Below are positions 1 through 11,410 of a stretch of 64,000 bases of DNA, one piece after another. The notes below the pieces were generated by a model, which did no database searches, was not told where the DNA came from, and saw only the letters and a list, made by a program, of their open reading frames with translations. The stretch is from Orbilia blumenaviensis (taxonomy: Eukaryota > Ascomycota > Orbiliomycetes > Orbiliales > Orbiliaceae), in assembly GCA_036872755.1 (NCBI GenBank), contig JAVHNS010000015.1:930001-994000 (forward strand), written 5' to 3'. Each line of letters begins with the position of its first letter. Position 1 is the stretch's first letter. A program made the position numbers and the translations under genes.

Positions 1-3000
1 AGGACCAGTAAGTGTCGGTGTGGTTGGAGTCCGCGGAGCTGGCTTCGCTGGGGTAGGAGAAGTCAAAACCTGTGAAGGCGGGCTAAGCTGACTTGGTAGA
101 AGCGAAGCCTGAGAGGTCGATGGGAGCGCTGTTGATGGTTTTGTGTCTTTGGAAGCGCTTCCTGCAGGGACGTAGCTCTGTTGTGGTTGGGCGGTGGGCG
201 GCCACGCAGGAAGTCTCCCAGAAAATCCCTTTGCCGGTGCACCTGGTTTCGGGGTCGTACCTAAACCCTCAATTGTTGGGACAGGGGTTACTAGAGCTCC
301 GCTGGTTGGAGATTTAATGATCTTCGAACTACTCGGTGGTGGCTGAGGAGTGGAAGCTGGAGGATGCACCGTCGGGGCCCCTTGGGTACCAGCCGCGGCG
401 CCAGTAGCAGTTCCCGGTTTGCCAGTACCAACACCGGGCTTTATAGTCGCGTCTAGGGTGCTCGCCGTAGCTGCGGGCATGTCAGTTGCAGCTCCTGATA
501 CCCCAGTAGCAGTTCCTCGCACACGAGTGACAGCATCGTGTTTCACAGCCGAAGCTCCTAGGGTCGTCTCAATGGGGCCCTTAGGAGGCTGCTGAGGGCG
601 CTCGTCCTTGCCTGGGCTAGGTTTAAAATCTTTTGGCGCTTGAGGGGCGGCGCTTGGCACAAATCCCGAATGATGATGGGGAGAAGCGGTTCGAGGAGTA
701 GGACCTCTTACAGAAGCTTTAGGCCTACCCTCAGTAATGCCTAAAGGTTGGGTCCCAGGCGTAGGTATAACCTGCGATACAGGACGGTTAACTTTGGTAT
801 CTTGAGACGGCGAAATGCTCCCTGGAGGCACTGGTTGCCCCGTTACAGCTAAGGGCTTATTTCCTCCTGCAACGTCGATAGCACTAGACTGAGTTCCAGC
901 CGCCGTAAATTTTGGGGGTACGTTTTCTACAGAATCTTTAGGGACTACCGGCAGCTTTTTCAAAGTAGTTACAGAGGGTGCCCCCGTATCAGCAGTAGTG
1001 GATTTATTGATGTCGGGTTTCGAATTAGGCACACCGCTTTGTCCCAGTGCTACTGACAGCCCAGCACTGGAGGCCCCTGATGTTTGTGATTTGATGGCGT
1101 CTTGCACAGGGTGCAAGGAACCAGTTGTGACTACAGGTGCTTTAGCCTTTCCCTGCTGGACGGTAGCCGGTACAGTGAGCTTTTTTCCCTCTCTGTCCAC
1201 GCTTACCGTATGGCCAGGAGCTGTTGAGGCCACAGGCTCCTGTCCCACCCCTCCAGGGTGCTGAGTCTTTACGATTGGCACTGGGGTGACTGGGTCTTTT
1301 ACGGCGTGTACTGGCGTAACTGGGTCTTTTACAATATTTACTGGCGTAGCTGGTTCATTAAGCTCCTCGATTATCCCAGCTTCAGGCTGACTAACTGATA
1401 TTTTAGCTTCAGTTATCGTTTTCGTGAGGTCCACTTGATCGGTATTGTCTAACTTCGATGGTAGATTTGCTTTTGCAGGAGATGGCCCCCTACCGAGGAC
1501 GTTCCGGAGCCAAGCTCTTTTATCTTGCGCAATAGATGGGGATGGTTGATCATATATGCTACTATCATTGATTTTCTCCTCGGTTATAGTAGGCGTAGTT
1601 ACTGTCTCTGGGGCTATATTCACTTTGCTAGTTTCGTCAATGTCATAAGCCACGGTTTCGCCGACCCCGCTAATCTGATCAAAGTCTGGATTGACAAAAG
1701 TTGGACTGATAACTGCCGTCTCCCTGGCTGCTACCGCTACTGTTGATATACTTGGCTTTCCAGTAGGGAGGCCCATAGCTATCATATTTCGTTCAATCAC
1801 TAGTGAAGCGTCCGCCGGCCCAAGATCCCGGAACTCCGAATCTCCCCTGAAATTAGCTTTCCGATACATCTTCAAGCGAGTAACAGCCTCATTAAATATC
1901 TTTTGATCCAGATTGTAGTTATCAGTAGTACGATTATATGTAGCTTTGGCCTCATTCAGTCGTTTCGCGGTTCGAGCGATAAACACTTTGAGATCATCGC
2001 GCATATTCTGCAGACGCTGTATCTCTTCTTCAGCTTCGGTCGTACGTTCCACAGTGATAAATGGACTTAGAAGTTCCTTCTCTAGAACGTCTATACTTGA
2101 TCTTGCCTCTGTTGCATTAACCCGTAGCCGTCGCAGGAATTCTTCGTACTTGAGTTTAACTATTAGAGTCTTTTCGAGCTTGCGTTCAGATTGCAGCAAT
2201 TTCTTGTCAATGGTATATGGAACCGGGTTGCGGGTGCCCCCAGGTGTCATAAAGCCAGTATTTCCAGGGCTGAGCTTGGGGTAGCCTTCCTTGTTGGGAG
2301 GCGTTTTGGGCGGTGCTGGTGTTCTGGGCAGTTCTGGTGGTGGCCCTGAAGCTTGTGTTGTCTTTGGTAGCCCTGGAGGTCCTAGAGGTCCTGGCCCTGG
2401 CCCTGGCGGCCCTGGCGGTCCTGAACCAGCAGATGTGGCCCCACCTTGGCTAGTCGCAGGGCGGCGGAAGAGCCACAATATCGAATTCCATATATAAACC
2501 ATAATCTTAACAAAGCAGAACGCCACCGCAACAGGCGTAGCTTTTGCTATCCACACTGCCCAAACAACCACCATGACCGGTGGCTTAATGAAATCTTGCC
2601 ACACCCTCATAGCTCCACACCATAGGCTAAGTCTTCCAAAGTCACGGGACACAACTATATACCATGCGTCCAAAATAAAACGCGGAATGCTAGTCCACCA
2701 TAAGAGAGTGCCCTTGACTATATCGCGAATTCGTCGGCCAATCCACATCAAGAAACCAGTCGGTGGCCCTGAGCCACCACCTAGTATACCCCAGAAGGAT
2801 ATACCTGCTGGTTCATTGCCCAAGGGGGGTATACCTGTTGGTTCAAGAGCCATCAGATCGGTCCAAGCAAAGATACGATAGGCCCATTCCCGCATCGCGT
2901 ACAATATTCTCGCGTCGGTTCCTAGACTGGTATTCTGCAGGCGACGATGTATATCATAGCTTTTTCGGTAGCTAGATGACGAAAATTTTAGAATCAAGTG

Positions 3001-6000
3001 CACCATCCTGAGCATAACCGTACCTGGCCACATCAAAGCGACCAAAAGTTGGGCAGTACTGAGTTGGTACCAAATAACGGCGCGTAGGATTGTAAGCGCC
3101 TGAATACTAGCGTGGCTTCCAGAGAACTTCGACCCGAAGTAAGACTCCAGTGGTGGGAACCAGTAGTTAAGAACTTGTGTGGCGAGAGACATCGCTAAGA
3201 CTGTCAGCTCGTCGATCCTGCCTTGTTCGGGAAGTATATTGTGCAGAATATTAAAACGAAGATCAATATATAGTTGGTGAAGGTGGTTCAACAATGATTC
3301 TGACTGAAGAACAATCCGGTCCCACCATGCAACTCCTTTCAACTGGTGATCTAGAAAGGTTCCAAACTTCAAAGGAACCTTCCTAATAGTTTCCAAGACC
3401 CCCCAGAATAAGTCTGACAGCCAATCGAAAGCCAATGATGTTCCTGGTATCGATGCTGGCAGAGAAGCCGCTAAACTGGGTAAAATGGACCCGCTGGTGG
3501 TTGGCATCACTATTGATTGGCTTTCCGAAGTTACCGTCGTCTGCTTTCCCTTTTGTTTGTCAAAAAACTCCTTTTGTTTTTTAATCACAGATCGAAAATA
3601 GTCCAGCGTATGTTCCACTTCTGCCAATGTGTTCATAATAGTAAACTCATTATTCTTCCCAGGAGGCAAGCATTCTCTGATATCGGTTGCGGGACACCAA
3701 GATATATCAGTTGGGATTCGTGTAAACATTTGCCAATCCTTCCGGCTCCATTTATCCGGCTTAGTCCTCACCATTGCTTTTTGGAGAGATTCACCTTCAA
3801 AACGGTCTATATATTTGGTAGTAGCGGACGTAGCTCGATCCGAGGCTGTCGATTTATCCTTAGAAGACGGCAAGATTGTCGCTCCGCTCTTCCCATTTTT
3901 GCTCATGTTGCATGTTTCTTCACCGACAAAAGTCTTGCCTCTTGAACTAGTCTTTAGTAACTTCCCGCCACTAATCTGTTTGTTAACGTCCTTCCATGTT
4001 CCTGAACCGACAGCCTTCATTAGCGTTTGAAACTAGTATATGGATTGTGTACGTAGGGACTTAGGTTAACCTACCACTCTTAGGAAGACCGAGCTGTTTA
4101 AGCACTTCCGCGCGATGATTCACATAGGCTGGCGAAGAGCTTACGTCTGATGTCTGACTTGAATCTCCTTCTATTTGCAAACTCGATCCAATTGTCCTCG
4201 GTGCCTTATGACCAACTCTCTCACTCATAGGCACCGCGTCGTGAACAGTAGTTAAGAACCGACCGATATTCCCAAGCTTTGCCCCGATAGCCGAGCCAGA
4301 GTTCGTAAACGAAGCGGGTAGACCGGTAAGAAACTTAGTAGCAGGATTCGATTTCAAGAGTTTGGATAAACGACTCTCTTTCGCCGCCCGGAATTTCTCC
4401 TCTTTTTTCCGTCCACCGAACATAAATGCAGCTATAAAAATGACGCCTAAAAGAACTGCAATAATCATAGCACCGCTATTCTCTGGGCATGCATCTGTCG
4501 TGAATACAGGTTCAAGGTCGCCGTCACCCCCTGGAGGGCCGCCGCCACCGCCACCTCCAGCCGGGGGTATCATTGGCGGCCCCCCAGGTGGAGGCTTGGG
4601 TCGACGGACTCTTACCAAATTTCCACCTCTAGTCTCTGGCGGAACCAAGTACCCTGGTTCCCGGGGATTGCTTAGTTCAAAAGTTGCAGCACCATCTGGG
4701 GCCGTTAAAAAGATAGCCGGGGTTGCGGGTCTTGGCGGCGGTGGCGGAGCCGGGTTCAATCCTGGGGGTCTCCGAAGTATCTCCAGCGTCATGAACCTAG
4801 GGAGGTTTTCTCCAATAATGGCAATACCTCTTTGCTAGATGCATGAACGTACCTCGTCAGCACTGAAGCTATAAACCTTACTTCTGACAGATACGAGAAA
4901 CCAAAACTACCAAAGTACTTACCCAGGGCCTTGCGGGCCTCGCCGTGTGCATTCGTGTCGGCCTCCCTCTCGCATCAGGGGTATGAGGCCGCATCACATT
5001 TCTACCGGGGCTTGGAAGTCGCCGTCTCTGCCCCTTCTTCCTTTTACCCACCGACATTTTACTATAGTCCCAGACACGCCTTCTGATGATCCCATACTGC
5101 GGCCCATCGACACCATCTACGAAGGTTTCACCCACCCCAGGCGGCGCTTTAGACCCCCCAGTGGAAGGCGGAGGCTTGCTCTTACTTGTGGAACCTCCAG
5201 ATGCTTTAGCACTACCAGCAGGTACTTTAAGCCCGCCGCCGTCAGGAACCCTGGGGCCAGGATCAGTGTTCTTTGGATTTACCACGGCGGAGCGTTTCGT
5301 TTCTTTGGCAGAAGCTGTACTTTTCCCGTCGTCAGTTATCCGCATACTATCGAGTTTACGCCTCCACTCGACATATCCCATTTTTTTGCCAGTTGGTGGA
5401 CCACTACTTCCACCACCGCTGCTTTTTCTATCATCAGTACCACTCATAGACCCTGGGCGCTTAGCTCCTATGCTGGTATCATCCGGCGCTACAAATGGTA
5501 GTTCTAATTTTGGTACAGGGATAGCCCTGCCAGCGCCACTACTCGAACCCTATATTCAACTGTTAGCACATACATATTAAGCCTCATAAACACCTGAAGA
5601 AGTCATACAGGGCGAAAGGATACACGGTCTCCTCGCGCGAAAGATCCTCCCACGTTTTGGCGTGCCGGTATACTTCCCGCGAACGAGCCATCATCAGGAA
5701 CAGTGGATCCGCTAGCTTCGATAAGGGAGCTACCTCCCGCCCCCCAAATTAGCTTTCTACTATCTCCCCGAACACTCCCATCTCCAGACTTTCCCCCAGT
5801 TCCACTTCCACCAGCCATTCTGAGACCAGACTTTTGCTGCTGTTGTGCCATCTTACTTTTACGTGACTGTTTGTTCAAAGATCGAATATTAGCGAACATC
5901 AAACCATGATATCGATAAAACAGTATAAACCCTAACTTTTTACGTACCTTCTTTCCGCTCTTTACCTGGAGGTCTCCAGGCCCTTCTTTAACAATCCTTT

Positions 6001-6490
6001 CTCTACCGTTCCTTTCTTTCACATAAGATAAACCTTCCACCTCCTCCACATCATACCCCTCCAGATCCCGACTATCATCAGGGGAAGGTAAATATTGCTT
6101 CACCTCCCTAATACTCCCCTCAACGAAACCCCTAATATCCTGCGCCGTATTCCGAATAAATTCGTTGATAGACCAAGTGTCCCCACTGACATTCGCAGGC
6201 TCATAATCTTCCCCATCAGAATATTCCGTTTCGTGTTGCTGCGCTGTCATGGTACCCCAATCTCGCCCCTCGCCAGAAGATCCAACCTGCGGCGTTATAT
6301 CTTCCCGACTCTCAATAAACGAACTTCTGTCTAGCCGCCCATCTCGCTCCCTCAACGCAAGATTCTCCACTTCACCCCGCCCGGAGCTTTCCCCACCAGA
6401 AGAACCATCGCCCTCAGCCTGTATATTTCGCTGAGGAGACTTTGACAAGTTCTTCGTCTTCTTCGGGGTTTTACGGGTTCCCCTGCCCAT
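1..6490 (-). CDS. Giant low-complexity multi-span membrane protein (5' five exons, runs off window)
   Basis: I join five minus-strand exons: 6490-5948, 5866-5609, 5549-4923, 4834-4075 and 4001-1. The introns (81, 59, 88 and 73 nt) have donors GTACGT, GTATGA, GTAAGT and GTAGGT, CTAAY/CTGAC-like branch sites and AG acceptors, and every junction keeps frame. The last exon is open to base 1, so at least 2063 residues are encoded and the C terminus is missing. The start MGRGTRKTPKK is the first Met of exon 1. Residues 1-590 are charged and Ser/Gly/Pro-rich. A hydrophobic span (GAMIIAVLLGVIFIAAFMFG) lies near 596-617. Two more hydrophobic regions lie near 1027-1062 and 1205-1240. A collagen-like GPP/GPG stretch follows near 1255-1285, a probable coiled coil near 1330-1430, then about 600 residues rich in Pro, Thr, Ala and Ser. 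I recognise no family. A membrane or surface location is inference. Confidence 0.7.
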
Positions 6491-7613
6491 GGTGTCTACC
6501 CGTTTAAGGCGCTCTTCCCGATTCCGTTGTTAAGAGGGGATTTTCAGGGCTTCTGATTGGCCTACGAACGTGTAACTTTCCTGATTCGGGACCCTGGAAT
6601 TTTGGAGATGTGTTGTTTTCGGGCTTCGTGGTATTTTCGTTTACGGGATGCGTTGACGGATGATATCAGTTCGAGAGATGTGGAGAACGTCGCGATATTT
6701 TTGCAGGAGCGGTCTATTTGTGGCTGAAATATGTATATCTTCGCTAGATAGGCCGAGGATGCTGGGTTGGTTCCAAGGGCGAATAATTGTTAGCAGCACA
6801 GATGCATGAAAAACATAAAGACTTCGAGTGGTTAGCGTAGCACGCGTCACTGATAAGCACGTTTACGAGCTCGAGACTGCAAAGAGAAGCCCAGTCCTTA
6901 ATGTTAAAATACACTCTGCTACAAATAAAGAGATTCTCCCAGTGCCATCTATACTACATGAAATAAAGAAATATTAAACTGTGTTGTCGCAATACTATTT
7001 TCAGATCGGATGCCGTGCCACAATCCAACGGTAGATGAAAGAAGTCAAGACCGATGTAAGAGTAGCAACATGTTAACAAAGCGCGTAGATATACCAGATA
7101 CGCGGGACTCTGCACACAATCACGTTCATTCCTAACTATTATGTTTCGTCGGCCTTATCATGTGTTACCAGGACTGAAAAAGTAGTGTATGAGACTACCC
7201 ATTTGTATGGGCATAGAAATGGGCTAATGAAACGAAGGGTAAGAATAGTATGTATGCAGACAGGCGATTTCTCTAGTAATGTACACAAAAGATGGGAGTT
7301 AAAAAAGCGCGTGGCATCGAAAATTGGACCAACCGAAACAAGTGTGGAGAAATGCCGAGTGAGTGAAGGGTAAAGGTTTCTGCCCGTTCCAGCGTAACGA
7401 GCTGCCTAGAGCAGCGCGGACGGGGTTGCCGATCAGATAGTTGATGATGGTGATGGTGATGAGGGGGGAGAGAAGGACTAGAAATAAGAGAGAGCAACGG
7501 TCTTCGAGTTAGGGTGCGGGTCTGAAAAGGTGTGAGATCTTCCTTTGCTGCTTCCTCCCGCCGTTCATCGGCTGGCAATGAAGACCCCTAGCCGGGCGCT
7601 TGCTGGCAAATCA
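6491..7613. other. Intergenic, divergent from nothing recognisable
   Basis: I see no convincing coding region. Short open frames here lack start context and splice partners. It holds the presumed promoter of the giant gene (minus strand, upstream of 6490) and the 3' flank of the acidic protein gene. A (GAT/GGT)-type microsatellite lies near 7440-7470. Confidence 0.5.
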
Positions 7614-8678
7614 TTACTCTGACCTCCTGCGATTCTGCCCTGCGCGTTCGGACAAATCCAGTACAACGTGGTCACTGGTTTCCTTACTCCCTTCCGCGAA
7701 CCTGACCCTTTTTAGGGCTGGCTCTTTGCTCCCTTCAGATGTCGGTGGTACCTTGTACCCCTCTCTCACGCTCGCCTTGATCCTTGCGGCGGCCTTACGC
7801 ACCTCCCCAAGTTTGGCGCGCCTCGCTCGGGCCCGGGTTACTCTACCCAGCTGATTGTCAAAATTTTCCAGGTACTTTAGGGCCGGCTTCAAGAAGATTT
7901 TGGCGATAGGTGTTATGGCGGCGGGTGGGTCGGCGTCCATGACGTCTTCACTGACATCACTTCGCGCCCGTTTCTTGGGTTCCATCTGGAGCTGGGGATT
8001 TCGGCTTGGGGCTGGGGGCGGAGGGGAATACGGGGTTTGGAAGGCCGTTGTATGGTCCTTCCCCAGAAACTCTGGTCCCGGAGACATGTTGGCAGGCGGA
8101 GCAGGATGACTGCGGTCTAGTATTTTTAGCTCCCGGAACTCTGTGGTCAGCCTCTGGGAGGCGGGACAGGCCGCAAAAGGGTCCTCCTCGTCCGACAGGA
8201 CAGAGGAAAGGGAACTATCGCTCCCCAGCCAGCTATATCGTTGTAGAGCCAGTTCAACCCTAGCTTCCTCTGAAATCCCCTCACTAGTAGCCTTGGTAGC
8301 TTGAACAGGAGTATTTAAACACTCTTGTTGCTGCTCTGGGTTTTCGGCATTCCACCGGTTACGGGTTGTGACTGCACTATCTAATTGGCCCTTAGACCAC
8401 GAGTGCCTCTTAAAAGATTTGTCCTTCTGGTCACTAGCTTCTTCCTTTCCATCGTCTACGTCGTCATCTTCGTCGTCATCATCTTCATCATCATCTTCAT
8501 CATCGTCCTTTCTGTCTTTACCATCGCCCTTCGCGCATTTTTTTATCACCGCAGGTTGTGTCAACGGGACGTTGGAGGATCCCTGGCTTTCCGCCCATCT
8601 GGCAGCTTCTCGGCTTATCACACCGGTTGCGTCGTTCCCGTTTTGTATGCCCACAGGTGTAGACACGTACGAAAACAT
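7614..8678 (-). CDS. Hypothetical acidic-tract protein, 354 aa
   Basis: Single-exon frame with start MFSYVSTPVG and a stop at 7614. Residues about 55-80 form an almost pure Asp/Glu run, encoded by a TCATCT-type microsatellite on the plus strand (about 8460-8510). The middle is Ser/Pro-rich, with SDSSLSSVLSDEEDP and a PPPPAPSRNP stretch. The C-terminal third is basic (VTRARARRAKLGEVRKAAAR). Acidic-plus-basic low complexity of this type is common in nuclear proteins, but I recognise no domain and cannot give a function. No signal peptide or membrane span is visible. The length of the open frame and its biased composition support coding. An upstream 5' exon is possible. Confidence 0.55.
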   Translation of the reverse strand: MFSYVSTPVGIQNGNDATGVISREAARWAESQGSSNVPLTQPAVIKKCAKGDGKDRKDDDEDDDEDDDDEDDDVDDGKEEASDQKDKSFKRHSWSKGQLDSAVTTRNRWNAENPEQQQECLNTPVQATKATSEGISEEARVELALQRYSWLGSDSSLSSVLSDEEDPFAACPASQRLTTEFRELKILDRSHPAPPANMSPGPEFLGKDHTTAFQTPYSPPPPAPSRNPQLQMEPKKRARSDVSEDVMDADPPAAITPIAKIFLKPALKYLENFDNQLGRVTRARARRAKLGEVRKAAARIKASVREGYKVPPTSEGSKEPALKRVRFAEGSKETSDHVVLDLSERAGQNRRRSE

Positions 8679-9903
8679 AACACATCTTAGTGGACTCTTG
8701 TTGTATTCAAAGGAGCTTCTTGTAACGTTGGAGGGTGATTTAATCCTGAGTAACAGAGGCCAAGGTACCTGTTCAGATAGATAGGTGGATGTTGGCTGAT
8801 ACTGGAAACGTGATATTTACGGTTTGAGGCTGTTCTATTCTCGTTAGTCGGTCATATCAATCGTTAGCGCGTCCGGAAAATACATAGATAAGGCCATTGA
8901 TACGGTCGGAGAGCGACATCTGTTGACACACCCTGTTATTATGTCTATGTCTTCTTTTTTATAGGATGAAAGAGATAATCCTGGGTACTTGATGTTGTAT
9001 TGATCGTCTATCGATGGAAAGGAAGGAGGTTGTAACAGTTAGGAGAGAGAATCTGTTTGGTGATGGGTGATGGAAGATGAACGTAGCTGAGCTACAGACG
9101 GTTCCTTCTGATAAGAGACAGAATAAGGGTTTCTGTAATATAGCCGTATTGGGATTTCTTTCTTTTTTGTGCTGGAGTAAGGAATATCCTCCTGGGGGGC
9201 GGAGACAGCGGCCCAGTAACCGAGCACGTTGAGATTTTTTACCGTTGTTACGAACCTGGTTACACAGCGCAGGCCCTCCAGTTTGGAGTGCATGTTATTG
9301 GCCTGTTGATGGACATATATAAATTGCTTTGAGACCTCGATTTATCGACTTTTATACTCATAATGGAGCCCGAGATAGAGCAATATCCACTTTCAATGAC
9401 GGCTTCAACGGCCACAAAGGTGATAGAAACACCAGTTATAAGCCTACATGGTTCCTTCCATCTTATTTTAATTATATGTTATTTAGGATTACGTATGCCA
9501 ACTTCACTGAAATATATATTCTTGATCATATAGTATAGGCACAGTTAGTTATCTATGTTAAGTACGGTGACTTCAATTATTGCATTGTATATGCCAGGAA
9601 ATAATACGACTATTCTGAAATTTGCCCTGAGAGATAGGTTATATTTGTTGCTGCTAAGGTGTATCTTTGTACATTTGGGGTACCGGCGATACATATAACC
9701 TCGAGCCCCAAAAATGGGACTCAACCTTTCTAACGAGCGAGACAGAATCCAAGCCCGTGATCCAATTCAAGGAACATACAAGGACTATAAGGCTAAAGGA
9801 GTGACATGCATGTACTCCCGTATGAATCCCCATACACGATTAATAGCAGTCGACAGCAAGCTTGTGATCACCAAAGCCCGAGCCCATAGAAGTCGCCCTG
9901 GCT
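8679..9903. other. Intergenic region, nothing recognised
   Basis: AT-rich spacer between the acidic protein gene and the BTB gene. Short open frames at 9039-9293 (minus) and 9714-9989 (plus) show no domain, splice logic or composition that I would call coding. Confidence 0.4.
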
Positions 9904-10699
9904 CTACCATTCATCGCCGTCCCAGTCCGAAGATGAACAGTCCTTACACTTCTTCCATTCCCCAACAACGCTATTGCATCCTTCCTTAAAGCAATATGTT
10001 ATTCCACTGCAATGTTCCCCTTCAAAGGAAGCCTTCAACAACTCAACGCCAAGTTCATGGTATTCCTTTAATAAATTCAAAAACCATTCTTCCTTGATGA
10101 GCTCATCCTGATACATCATTGAAAGTAGGAGACGAAAAAGTGCTTTGTAGATGTAAGATCCTCTTTCTTCCTCTGCCGTCAATGTAAAGATCTTCCCTAA
10201 AAGCGCAACGAGTTTATCTTTGTCTCGGAAGACAATCTCCCACCTGCCTTCCTCAAGTACGGCGTCATACAACACTTTTTGCATGAGACAATCGATCCCA
10301 AGGTCCTCGGCGCACTCGTAGATGCACATGAGAGTTTCAAACTCCAGGGTAGCAAGGTCTCCCATGTAGAGGTATCGGAGGACGTAGTGGAGGATTTGAG
10401 GATCCCACCGTGGGATGCAGATTTCTGTGACATTGGGGTCAGAACAAGAGAGTGCCAGGGACCTGGAGTGCTCTGAGAGGATGAGACGGTGGCAGGGGAT
10501 GTGAGAGCGGGATGCCCCGGCGATTAGAACCATATCGGTATATTTGGGGTTTCGGAGCTGGCTAAAACGGTTTGGTATAATATCAGTATCACGATGTTGG
10601 AATTAGAATTCAACATATGTATTGGTACAAGAATGCGACATGGAGACTCTTATACCTTTCGAAGCCAGGGTAGCATGGTCCATTGAGCTTCGGCGCCAT
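9904..10699 (-). CDS. BTB/POZ domain protein, 233 aa, two exons
   Basis: Exon 1 is 10699-10656 and exon 2 is 10561-9904. The 94-nt intron starts GTATAA and ends TTTTAG. The splice joins MAPKLNGPCYPGFE to SQLRNPKYTDMVLIAG, restoring the usual BTB opening (LRNPKYSDhhh-G) that the second exon alone lacks, which supports the model. The following PCHRLILSEHSRSL matches the BTB core H-K-x-x-L-x-x-x-S, and YVLRYLYMGDL matches its later helix. The BTB fold is at residues about 15-115. The rest is a helical region found in fungal BTB proteins, ending in a C-x2-C-type Cys cluster (CFKEGCNSVV, KKCKDC) that might bind metal. BTB proteins often dimerise or act as cullin-3 adaptors; the partner here is unknown. 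Function beyond the domain is not predicted. Confidence 0.8.
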
Positions 10700-11410
10700 T
10701 GCATTTATATATGGCACTCTTGTACTTATCGCTCGACAAATATCTCTCGTACGTAGGATATGATTCTTGTCTCGCGATGGGTACCCGGGTACTCTGGAGG
10801 TATTCAAAAGAGCACGAAGATATGTAATGAAACCCGTCCGGGTACTAAGAACAACCTGTTCTGCGAAAAGAGAGTCGTGATTGAGATATATATTGGGAGC
10901 GTATTGGTGATTGATACTAATGCGAATCTAGCTAAGTTTAAGAGAAGTCGCAACTTGATAGTCTAATTATCAGTGACTCCGCATATAGTGACGTATATAG
11001 TATCTACCTAGGTATTTACGCTTGGAAATTCCTACCTGAGTACCTACAGAGCTGCTAGCAAATATAATTATTTATTCATTTATATTCTATGTACCTACAT
11101 TACATCATTTTCTCCACAGTAAAGCAGAACTAATTCCTAGTTTAAACGTTGCAACCATAATAATAGTCTCGTCCCGAGACTGCCTCACAACCAAGCAGAC
11201 TGTGCAACGCAAAAAATACAACATAAATGCTTCGATGAGGTGGTAGTTGACAATCCAGCCGTCGATACTATCATCGATTATCATGACGCGGACTTTACTT
11301 AAGACGGTAAAAGCAATTTAGTATATACCCAGCACCAGGACGCTCACCGAGACTCGTTTGGTATTTGTCATGGACCCCGCTTAGAGTAATTCGCTTGTCC
11401 ATGTCTCCCT
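10700..11410. other. Intergenic region, nothing recognised
   Basis: AT-rich spacer with TATA-like stretches. It would hold the BTB promoter (minus strand) and the 3' end of the subtilase-like gene. No gene or structured RNA seen. Confidence 0.4.
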
